NCBI RefSeq assembly: GCF_000768315.1
Contig: NZ_AQQX01000009.1
Span: 60,028-124,027, forward strand
Source of the DNA: Pseudooceanicola atlanticus
Lineage (GTDB): Bacteria > Pseudomonadota > Alphaproteobacteria > Rhodobacterales > Rhodobacteraceae
Length of the DNA stretch: 64,000 bases
Direction of reading: 5' to 3'
Shown: positions 53,261-61,520 of the stretch, one piece after another
Layout of the letters: each line of letters begins with the position of its first letter
Position numbering within the stretch: the stretch's first letter is position 1
The notes under the pieces: model-generated
What the model was told of the DNA's origin: nothing
Database searches by the model: none
The model's input: the letters and a program-made list of their open reading frames with translations, nothing else
Position numbers and translations under genes: made by a program

Positions 53261-54344
53261 TATCTCGTTGCAAACCGATCCCGGAACGATTTCCGACGAC
53301 CCGGTGATGGAGGCCCGCCGCCAGATCGAGATCTGCAATGCCTGCCGCTATTGCGAAGGGTTCTGTTCGGTCTTTCCCGCGATCACCCGGGACAAGGTCT
53401 TTGCCGATGGCGACATCACCCAGTTGGCGAACCTCTGTCACAATTGCCGGGGCTGCTATTACGCGTGCCAATACACGGCCCCGCACGAGTTTGACCTGAA
53501 CCTGCCCCGTGCGCTCGCCACGGCCCGTGTGGAAAGCTGGGAACGCCTGGCCTGGCCACAGGCGCCCGCGCGCCTGTTCCAGCGTCACGCGACGCCGGTT
53601 GCGCTGATGCTGGTGGTGAGCCTCGCCCTGCTTTTCTGGCTCATCTCCGCCCTGCCCGGCGGAGGCGACGGCTTCTATGCTTGGCTGTCCCACGGTGCGA
53701 TGGTCGCGATCTTCACCCCGGCCTTCCTGTTGCCGCTTGTCTCCATCGGAGTCAGCCTGCGCCGCTACTGGGTCGAAACCGGTGGTGGTGCGGTCACGGG
53801 CAAAGCCATGGCACAGGCGATCCGCGACGCCGGGCGGCTGCGCAACCTGTCGGGCGGACAAGGCCAGGGATGCAATTTCGAAAAGGCGGAACGGTTCTCT
53901 GACGCCCGCCGCCATGCCCACCAAGCGGTGATGTACGGCTTCCTGCTGTGCTTTGCCGCGACCGCGTCTGGCACCGTGCTGCACTACGTTTTCGATGCCC
54001 CCGCACCCTATGGGTTCTGGTCGATGCCCAAGCTGCTGGGCGTGCCAGGCGGGCTTCTGCTGGTTGCGGGCTGTGCCTTCATGCTGGTGCTGCGCAGGAA
54101 GGCCGATCCCGCGCTTGGCGCCCCCGGACGCAGCGGCGGCGAAAGCGCCTTCATCTGGCTGTTGGGCCTGACCGGGCTGACCGGCCTGATCCTCTATGCC
54201 CTGCGGGGCAGTGATGCGACGGGGATTGCGCTGGCCATCCACTTGGGCACGGTCCTGGCGCTGTTCCTGCTGCTGCCGTTTTCCAAGATGGCCCATGGGT
54301 TCTACCGCTTCGCCGCCCTCGTCCGCGACGCGGGCGACCGCTAG
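53250..54344 (+). CDS. tcuB: Tricarballylate utilisation electron-transfer protein TcuB-like
   Basis: 364 residues. The N-terminal third has two CxxCxxCxxxC clusters, ICNACRYCEGFCSV and CHNCRGCYYACQY, probable [4Fe-4S] sites. The rest is a membrane domain with about six spans (first near 120-140). TcuB reoxidises the FADH2 of TcuA and delivers electrons to the quinone pool. No TcuC-type transporter is adjacent. Confidence 0.9.
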   Translation: MLLDISLQTDPGTISDDPVMEARRQIEICNACRYCEGFCSVFPAITRDKVFADGDITQLANLCHNCRGCYYACQYTAPHEFDLNLPRALATARVESWERLAWPQAPARLFQRHATPVALMLVVSLALLFWLISALPGGGDGFYAWLSHGAMVAIFTPAFLLPLVSIGVSLRRYWVETGGGAVTGKAMAQAIRDAGRLRNLSGGQGQGCNFEKAERFSDARRHAHQAVMYGFLLCFAATASGTVLHYVFDAPAPYGFWSMPKLLGVPGGLLLVAGCAFMLVLRRKADPALGAPGRSGGESAFIWLLGLTGLTGLILYALRGSDATGIALAIHLGTVLALFLLLPFSKMAHGFYRFAALVRDAGDR

Positions 54345-54566
54345 CGCTGATCCCGGTCAGCCGTCTCGCCCCCATTTGAAACGACCAGTTTTACGCAACA
54401 GGTCGCGAACGGTCGCAGACAAGCCGCAACCAGCCTTGCCTCTCTCCCGTGCCGTGAATAATGCCGAGAGGAAGAGCAAGGATTTCAACTCTCTCGCCGC
54501 GACACATCGAAACATCTGGGCACAAGACCGACCGCAAAGGGCCGGAACAGCCGACAGGAGACCGCC

Positions 54567-55451
54567 ATGACCAGATATTGCCTCACCGTAGCCTGCCCTT
54601 CGACCCGCGGCATCGTCGCCGCGATCTCGACCTTCCTGGCCGAGCAGGGCTGCAACATCACCGATTCCTCGCAATTCGATGATGCCGAAACCGGCCATTT
54701 CTTTACCCGGATCAGCTTTGCCTCGGAAAAGGGCGTGGACGACGCCACCCTGGCCGAGAAATTCGCCGAGGTCGCCGCCCCCTTCGACATGGAATTCGCC
54801 TTCCACGACGAATCTCAGAAGATGAAGGTGCTGGTCATGGTGTCCCGCTTCGGGCATTGCCTGAACGACCTGCTCTATCGCTGGCGCATCGGCGCCCTGC
54901 CGATCGAGATTGTCGGCGTGATCTCCAACCACCTAGATTACCAGAAGGTCGTCGTGAACCACGACATCCCCTTCCACCACATCAAGGTGACCAAGGAAAA
55001 CAAGCCCCAGGCCGAAGCACGGATCATGGAAGTGGTCGAGGATACCGGCGCAGAGCTGGTCGTCCTGGCGCGCTACATGCAGGTCCTGTCCGACCAGATG
55101 TGCACCCGGATGGAAGGGCGGATCATCAACATCCACCACTCCTTCCTGCCGTCGTTCAAGGGGGCCAACCCCTACAAGCAGGCCTATGAGCGCGGCGTGA
55201 AACTGATCGGTGCGACGGCCCACTACGTCACCGCCGACCTGGACGAAGGCCCGATCATCGAACAGGACACCGTCCGCGTCACCCACACCCAGAGCGGCGC
55301 GGATTACGTGGCCCTGGGCCGCGACGTCGAGGCATCTGTGCTGTCCCGCGCCATCCACGCCCATGCCCAGCACCGCATCCTGCTGAACGGCGCAAAGACC
55401 GTGGTCTTCCCGGCTTCCCCGGGCAGCTATTCCTCTGAACGCATGGGCTGA
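54567..55451 (+). CDS. purU: Formyltetrahydrofolate deformylase
   Basis: 294 residues, ATG after ACAGGAGA. N-terminal ACT domain (about 3-80, YCLTVACPSTRGIVAAIS) and C-terminal formyltransferase-like hydrolase domain with VSRFGHCLNDLLYRW, HDIPFHH and IINIHHSFLPSFKGANPY, and the catalytic Asp in TADLDEGPIIEQD. It releases formate from 10-formyl-THF and balances one-carbon pools, which suits a cell that demethylates N-methyl compounds. The 222-base leader shows no recognised riboswitch. Confidence 0.96.
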   Translation: MTRYCLTVACPSTRGIVAAISTFLAEQGCNITDSSQFDDAETGHFFTRISFASEKGVDDATLAEKFAEVAAPFDMEFAFHDESQKMKVLVMVSRFGHCLNDLLYRWRIGALPIEIVGVISNHLDYQKVVVNHDIPFHHIKVTKENKPQAEARIMEVVEDTGAELVVLARYMQVLSDQMCTRMEGRIINIHHSFLPSFKGANPYKQAYERGVKLIGATAHYVTADLDEGPIIEQDTVRVTHTQSGADYVALGRDVEASVLSRAIHAHAQHRILLNGAKTVVFPASPGSYSSERMG

Positions 55452-55460
55452 TTGCTACTC

Positions 55461-55490
55461 GCCCCCGGAACGCGCTGCCATTCCGGGGGC
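55461..55490. terminator. Hairpin after purU
   Basis: 10-bp stem GCCCCCGGAA / TTCCGGGGGC with a 10-base loop, 9 bases past the purU stop. It lacks a T run, so termination is likely but not certain. Beyond it the sequence turns markedly AT-rich up to the RTX start. Confidence 0.55.
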
Positions 55491-55709
55491 GGCAACCTTC
55501 AGATAAATACGTCAATTAAAACTAAGAACAACATAGATTTGGACAAGCGGCGCCTCGCCTCTCACGACGCGCGGCCCCATATTTTTCTGCTTCAAGACAA
55601 CCAAATCACTTGATTAGCCTATAGTCTGGTATCATCGTTCCGTTCGAGACTAGGTCCGGACGGGGCCAATTTCGCCCCGATAACGCAAGTTATTTTGAGG
55701 GGAATTGAT

Positions 55710-58514
55710 ATGGTCTGGAATGCCACCATTTTCGGCTCGACAGCTGAGATGCACAGCGGTCTCGAGGGATACTTCAAGTTCGGAGCATTGACCGTCAACG
55801 CGAGACTTCCTGTTGTTCAGGTTCTCAACAGCTCTCCAACGGTGCCTTTGAATCCAGGCGACGTTGCGATCGGTGATGAAGTTGCGCCAGGTGCCGGACT
55901 TTATAACTTAGCTCGAATGGTATTTTCCGGAACTGGGTTGACCGTGGGACAAGTGCCGATCGGTGGAAATGCGTCGATCACAGCGTTGACCGGTGGGACG
56001 ATCACCGGAATCCGGTACTATTACAATGACCTATTGTCCGCGGCTCAAACCCAAGGCTTGCCTTACGAACCGGCAATGTCGCTCGAAACCAATCTCCGTC
56101 TGAGTGCAGTTATCACCCTACCCAATGTACCTGCGACACAATTCACAAACGCCTTGGTTCAGACATATCTGCAGGACAACCCAGCGATTTTCCGGGCATT
56201 TCTAAGTTCATTCCAGCACGTCTATATCGGGACCGACAATGTCAACCTGATGGCGGGTTATGATGGCAATGACCTTCTCGATGGTCGTGGTGGCGATGAC
56301 TTCCTGCAAGGAGACGGAGGCAACGACACGCTCATTGGTGGCGAAGGAACAGACGGCCTTCATGGTGGCCCGGGCAATGACCTTTACCTGCCAGGCCCGC
56401 CGTCGCCAAACACTCCGATCGGCGATACTGTGACCGACACTGGTACCGATCCGAACGAGATCGACACAATTAGCTATGCCAATGCTACGGGTCCAGTCAC
56501 AGTAGACCTAAACCAATTGGATGGAGACCAAGGCGCAGGTTGGGCCTTCAGGTTACGGGCAAGTGGAATTGAACGTGTTATCGGCTCTATCTTCTCAGAC
56601 GTGCTGATCGGCACCGACTTTCCCGAAAGTATACAGGACAGTCCATCCGATATTTTGGAAGGAAACTTGGGCGACGACACGCTCTACGGTCTGTCGGGCA
56701 GTGACTTCCTGCAAGGCGGACCCGGGTTCGACGTTCTCATTGGAGGTCCAGATGGCGAAATCCGCGGTCCCGGCCCTGGAGATGTAGCCATTTTTAACGT
56801 GCCTTTCGCACAATTGGACCTGTTCCGGCCTGGAGACGGATCCGTGCTTGTCGCGGCGCCCGGAGGAGGCGTGGATCGGCTGTTCGAAGTAGAGTATATT
56901 CAATCTACAAACGGTTTCCACCTAATACAAAACATCGCGAACTCTACCAAAGGCCTTTTTGTCGGCGACGGCGCCGCGAACACGCTGAATGGAGGCGTCA
57001 ACGACGACCTGATTTTTGGCCGATCAGGCAATGACACATTGAACGGCAATGCCGGCAACGATGTCATCGAAGGCGAGAATGGCAGCGACACGATCGACGG
57101 AGGACCTGGTGCCGACATGATGTATGGCGGCAATGACGGTGACACCTATTTCGTCGACAACATTGGAGATTCCATTGTTGAATTCGCCGATGGCGGCGGC
57201 ATCGATCATGTCTTTTCGTCAGTTGATTACGCCATCGGGACCGCACATATCGAGAATGTGACTTTGACGGGCGACGCTCTCGATGTGTTTGGCAATGACT
57301 TGGACAACCTTCTGGTCGGCAATTTCCAGAACAACTTTATGGACGGCGGGTTGGGCAGTGACACCATGCGGGGCGGCGCAGGTCACGATATCTATTTCAT
57401 TCGCACCCCCGGCGATACCGTAGAGGAAGATGCAAATAGCGGCACTGATACGGTTCGCACGCTTCTAAGCCACACACTTCAGGCGAATTTCGAAAACCTG
57501 GAACTTCTAGGCAATGAAAATGGTCGAGCCACCGGAAATAACCTGAATAATCGGCTTGAAGGAAATGGAGCACGCAATTTCCTGGAAGGCATGAATGGCG
57601 ACGACACACTCTTCGGGTCCAATGGCAATGACACCCTGGACGGCGGTGTCGGTGCAGATCTAATGAACGGCGGTCCGGGTAGTGACAATTTCTATGTAGA
57701 CAATGCCGGCGACCGCGTGGCCGAAAGCCGAAGCTGGGGAGGAACCGACACCGTGTTCGCAAGTGTCGATTTCCGCATGGGCCGCAGTCATATCGAAGAC
57801 CTGCGCCTGACCGGCAACGCCGTACTGGGCGCAGGCAACGGCCTGCAAAACGAGATCCGTGGGAACAACGGCGACAACGTCCTCGATGGTGGCAAGAACA
57901 ATGACACCATGATGGGCGGCAATGGCAACGACACCTACCTTGTCCGCGCGCCAGGTGACGAGGTAATCGAAGCGGCGGGGCGCGGTATCGATGCCGTCAA
58001 AGCGTTCCGGGCATACATACTGGCTGACAATGTCGAAAACCTGTTCCTTCAAACCCTACGAAACGACGCGGGCCAAGGAGTGACTGGCATCAACGGCATC
58101 GGCAACGAGCTTGATAATACGGTGGTCGGCAACCCTTTCGATAACGTCATCATAGGCCGTGAAGGGCGCGACACCCTCAAAGGACAGGGCGGTGCAGATA
58201 CCTTCGTATTCGACCGAGCGCTTGGCTCCTCAAATGTGGACCGGATCATCGACTTCAATGTGAACACCCCAAATGAAGGCGACATGCTCAAGATGAAGGG
58301 TGCCGTTTTCGGAGGACTTACGGCGGGCAGCCTGAGCAGCGCGCACTTCCGGGCGGGCACGGTAGCTCAGGACGGAAATGACAGATTCATCTTTGATCAG
58401 GGGACGGGACGCTTGTGGTTTGATGCCGATGGGTCTGGCGCAGGAACTCAGCAATTGGTCGCGACATTCGAACAGAATGCGGTCGTGACGGCGACAGATT
58501 TCGAAATATTTTGA
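55710..58514 (+). CDS. RTX-type secreted calcium-binding protein (1)
   Basis: 934 residues from ATG 55710 after GAGGGGA. Residues 1-180 are a unique domain with no recognised family. Then come clusters of GGxGxDxUx nonapeptides (DGRGGDDFLQGDGGNDTL and others) and three to four longer units of about 100 residues of the form YxVDN-GD-V-E-GTDTV-SV-Y-ENL-L-G. The last 285 residues (from about 57652) are closely similar to the end of the next gene. The extreme C-terminus DFEIF fits the Asp plus hydrophobic tail of type I secreted serralysin-type proteins. No signal peptide. No secretion genes lie in the window. Codon use is more AT-rich than in upstream genes. Confidence 0.88.
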   Translation: MVWNATIFGSTAEMHSGLEGYFKFGALTVNARLPVVQVLNSSPTVPLNPGDVAIGDEVAPGAGLYNLARMVFSGTGLTVGQVPIGGNASITALTGGTITGIRYYYNDLLSAAQTQGLPYEPAMSLETNLRLSAVITLPNVPATQFTNALVQTYLQDNPAIFRAFLSSFQHVYIGTDNVNLMAGYDGNDLLDGRGGDDFLQGDGGNDTLIGGEGTDGLHGGPGNDLYLPGPPSPNTPIGDTVTDTGTDPNEIDTISYANATGPVTVDLNQLDGDQGAGWAFRLRASGIERVIGSIFSDVLIGTDFPESIQDSPSDILEGNLGDDTLYGLSGSDFLQGGPGFDVLIGGPDGEIRGPGPGDVAIFNVPFAQLDLFRPGDGSVLVAAPGGGVDRLFEVEYIQSTNGFHLIQNIANSTKGLFVGDGAANTLNGGVNDDLIFGRSGNDTLNGNAGNDVIEGENGSDTIDGGPGADMMYGGNDGDTYFVDNIGDSIVEFADGGGIDHVFSSVDYAIGTAHIENVTLTGDALDVFGNDLDNLLVGNFQNNFMDGGLGSDTMRGGAGHDIYFIRTPGDTVEEDANSGTDTVRTLLSHTLQANFENLELLGNENGRATGNNLNNRLEGNGARNFLEGMNGDDTLFGSNGNDTLDGGVGADLMNGGPGSDNFYVDNAGDRVAESRSWGGTDTVFASVDFRMGRSHIEDLRLTGNAVLGAGNGLQNEIRGNNGDNVLDGGKNNDTMMGGNGNDTYLVRAPGDEVIEAAGRGIDAVKAFRAYILADNVENLFLQTLRNDAGQGVTGINGIGNELDNTVVGNPFDNVIIGREGRDTLKGQGGADTFVFDRALGSSNVDRIIDFNVNTPNEGDMLKMKGAVFGGLTAGSLSSAHFRAGTVAQDGNDRFIFDQGTGRLWFDADGSGAGTQQLVATFEQNAVVTATDFEIF

Positions 58515-58533
58515 AAGGAATAAGCCTAATTCG

Positions 58534-58558
58534 AAAGCGTTGCTTCACTGCAACGTTT
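58534..58558 (+). terminator. Possible weak terminator between RTX genes 1 and 2
   Basis: A cgttgc / gcaacg stem with a 6-base loop, preceded by AAA and followed by TTT. Confidence 0.35.
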
Positions 58559-58730
58559 GGGTTTCGCGAGCGCAGGTCGTTGACTGGGGGGGGTGCCGAT
58601 TTTCGCAACCCCGACCATGCAACGATCGGCCCTAGCTGTGGGTTAGATGCCGGCTTAGCGTTAGTTCCAATTCGACATTAAAATCGGGGAGTCTTGCAAA
58701 TGGATAACCCCAAGAAATGGAGTTATTTTT

Positions 58731-61175
58731 TTGAGCTATCTTGATCTGCATAACCTAACCTCCGTCAGCGGGCCAAGCGTTGTTGGCTCAACCGTCGATG
58801 GGTACTCCGCGCGAAACAATGAGTTTCTGAAGGCGCAATTACTCGGCAACGGGAACTATCTCGTCATCTACTCAGATGCCTCTCTTGACGCAGTTCGTTA
58901 TGCGATCGTTGAGCCAGATGGGACAGTCGTGACGGATGCCGAGCTGGTTGATTTTTCCGGGTCCGCCGATGACCTCAAGCTGGTTCAACCGGATGATATC
59001 ACACCTTTGGCAGACGGTAGCTTTGCGCTCACTTACGTCACTAGAGCTGATGATTTTGAGACTGTTCATGTACACCATTTTTCGAGCGATGGCACTCCGG
59101 CATCAGAATCTGTCGAAATCGTCAGTGTGGACACTCCAGGATTGAACGAATTCGATAATCAGGCATCGTCGGTCCAAGTTGGCGAAGACGGAACTGTGTA
59201 CGTCCTAACCGTGGGAGATGTGCCCGGCAGTGGATCCACCCCAAAACTACAAGTAGTACTTTCTAGCTACGCAGAAGGCTCAAACACCGCGACCGACACA
59301 TTAATACTTCCTGATGTCATCGACGCCGAGGCGCCCAGAATCAATAGCTGGCCAAAACTTGAATTGCTAGTGACCGGTGAACTGATTGCAAGCGTGAGCT
59401 ACATGCTGAGCAATTCAAGCACCAATCCATATGACACTAGCAATGACACAATTGCTATATTTTCAAAGATTTCTGCGGATCTCTCCTCCGCCGGAGAATT
59501 CCAAAATTATTATCAAACTGGAGGTTACGCAATATATGATTTTGGAAACTTCGAAACCATCGCACTAAAAGATGGCGGTTGGGCGATGCATGTTGATCGT
59601 ACTCGCCCGCTTGCGACCAAAGAATTCGCTTATTACTACGACGCCAATGGCGACGCCGTTTTCCAAACCAGAACCAACCAGTTGCCAAATTTTGACCGGG
59701 GCGTGATTGCAGGCGCTAACGGGGAATTTCTGTTCACCAGCAGCGTTGGCGGCGGCTCTCGGGATCGCGGTCACATCACAGGAACAATCATCGATTCATC
59801 CGGCGAAATCGTCTACCTTAACCCTGATGAACCTAGTTTTGAGCTTGTGGATATCAATCGGACCGAGTGGTACTACGCGCATGACTTGGTCGGTTCGGAT
59901 AGCGCCTTAGCCTTGTTTTGGGTAGAGTCTGGTGCTGGCGACAACCTCAAATTTCAACTGCTTCAAAATGCTGAGACGGACGGCACGGGAGCCGCTGATG
60001 AAATCGTGGGGCATACTTCCGATCAGGTAATTCGCGGCGGGTCCGGCAACGATACACTGTCAGGCGCCCAAGGCAATGACACTGTTCTCGGTCAGGACGA
60101 TGATGACTGGTTGTCGGGTGACGAGGGGAATGACAGCCTCGCTGGCGGAAGCGGCTTCGACTCGCTTTACGGCGGGAGCGGAGAGGACACCCTGCGAGGG
60201 GGATCGGATGATGATTGGCTGTTTGGCGGTGACGGTAGTGATCTGCTGACTGGGCTGGATGGCGACGACACGATTTATGGCGACGCCGGCGATGACCGGA
60301 TCGACGGTCAGGCCGGTGCTGACCTGATGGTTGGTGGCCCCGGTTCCGACATCTACTATGTGGATGACGTGGGCGATCGGGTGGCTGAAAGTCGCAATTG
60401 GGCTGGGCACGACACGGTATTTTCTTTTGTCGATTTCCGGATGGGCCGGAAACACATTGAGGACCTAAAGCTGGAAGGTACGGCGACCATTGGCGCTGGC
60501 AACGGCCTTCAGAATGTCATCACTGGCAACGCAGGCGACAACATTCTTGATGGCGGCAAGAACAATGACACACTAATCGGCGGCGAAGGAGATGATACTT
60601 ACCTCATCCGTGCGCCCGGCGACACAGCGGTTGAGCAAATGGACGAAGGCGTGGATGTCGTGCGCGCCTATCGATCCTACGTGCTGGAAGACTGGATCGA
60701 GCGGTTGTATATGCAAACCGTTATCAAGGGCGATGGTACGCCAGCTGTTCTGAACGGTATTGGCAACGCATTAGACAACGTGATTGTCGGCACGCCATTC
60801 TCCAACACGATCATCGGTCGCGAAGGGTTTGATGTGCTGAAGGGGCAGGCCGGCGATGACAGCTTTGTCTTTGATCGAGTGATTAATGCAGGCAACATTG
60901 ATCGCATCATCGATTTCGAAACGATCGCAGGGGATGATGACACGCTTGTCTTCAAGGCGTCGATCCTTGACGGAGCCGTCGCGAAGGGCGTTCTAAGCGA
61001 AGATGCATTCGTAGCGGGAAACACTGCAGCAGACGCCACAGATCGTTTCATTTTCGACCAAACCGCCGGGCGGCTCTGGTTCGATGCCGATGGGTCCGGT
61101 GCGGGCGGACAGCTTCTCGTAGCACGCTTCGACCAAGGCGCCATCGTCGAAGCCGACGATATCCTGATTGTATGA
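58731..61175 (+). CDS. RTX-type secreted calcium-binding protein (2)
   Basis: 814 residues. The start is a TTG (58731) with GGAG 8 bases upstream; a 14-codon frame beginning ATG at 58700 runs over the same T7 tract in another frame. Residues 1-420 hold recurring strands (NGNYLVIYSD, DGSFALTYVT, DGTVYVLTV, NGEFLFTSS) that suggest a beta-propeller. From about 425 there are RTX nonapeptides, then a 285-residue end shared with RTX protein 1 (GDRVAESRNWAG, FRMGRKHIEDLKL, RLWFDADGSGAGG). The final residues DDILIV match a type I secretion tail. No signal peptide is seen. Confidence 0.85.
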   Translation: MSYLDLHNLTSVSGPSVVGSTVDGYSARNNEFLKAQLLGNGNYLVIYSDASLDAVRYAIVEPDGTVVTDAELVDFSGSADDLKLVQPDDITPLADGSFALTYVTRADDFETVHVHHFSSDGTPASESVEIVSVDTPGLNEFDNQASSVQVGEDGTVYVLTVGDVPGSGSTPKLQVVLSSYAEGSNTATDTLILPDVIDAEAPRINSWPKLELLVTGELIASVSYMLSNSSTNPYDTSNDTIAIFSKISADLSSAGEFQNYYQTGGYAIYDFGNFETIALKDGGWAMHVDRTRPLATKEFAYYYDANGDAVFQTRTNQLPNFDRGVIAGANGEFLFTSSVGGGSRDRGHITGTIIDSSGEIVYLNPDEPSFELVDINRTEWYYAHDLVGSDSALALFWVESGAGDNLKFQLLQNAETDGTGAADEIVGHTSDQVIRGGSGNDTLSGAQGNDTVLGQDDDDWLSGDEGNDSLAGGSGFDSLYGGSGEDTLRGGSDDDWLFGGDGSDLLTGLDGDDTIYGDAGDDRIDGQAGADLMVGGPGSDIYYVDDVGDRVAESRNWAGHDTVFSFVDFRMGRKHIEDLKLEGTATIGAGNGLQNVITGNAGDNILDGGKNNDTLIGGEGDDTYLIRAPGDTAVEQMDEGVDVVRAYRSYVLEDWIERLYMQTVIKGDGTPAVLNGIGNALDNVIVGTPFSNTIIGREGFDVLKGQAGDDSFVFDRVINAGNIDRIIDFETIAGDDDTLVFKASILDGAVAKGVLSEDAFVAGNTAADATDRFIFDQTAGRLWFDADGSGAGGQLLVARFDQGAIVEADDILIV

Positions 61176-61520
61176 TGGTTCCAGTGCGCTAGGCGAAGGT
61201 TCCCGGCAGCCTGAGGCCCGTTTCATACCCTGGGTAAGGCTGAGCGCTTGCAGGAAACGATCGGTGCTTAACGATCCCGCCGAAGGATAATATCGCAATT
61301 TGGACGTGTCGCATATCATATCTTAACCAAACTTAAAAATGACGAAATCTTTGTGTGCATAGGTCATGTCAATGGCTTCATTTGACACGCCAAATATGCA
61401 ATGGTCCATGCGGTTTCAGTTGGCGCATGGGGTGCGCCGCACGCAACAGTGCCTCGACAGTCCGATCGCAAGGACACAGGTTACGACAATCCAATTTCAG
61501 GCAAGAAGGCATTCTTCCAG
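61176..61520. other. Intergenic stretch between RTX genes 2 and 3
   Basis: 345 bases, AT-rich, no supported gene. An ATG at 61401 is in frame with RTX gene 3 and would extend it by 40 codons, but no ribosome site precedes it. A TTGACA at 61382-61387 lacks a matching -10. Confidence 0.5.

Noticed and set aside
54345..54566. Folate or other riboswitch before purU
   Set aside because: The leader is long enough, but I could not recognise a known conserved core by eye; a covariance-model scan would decide.
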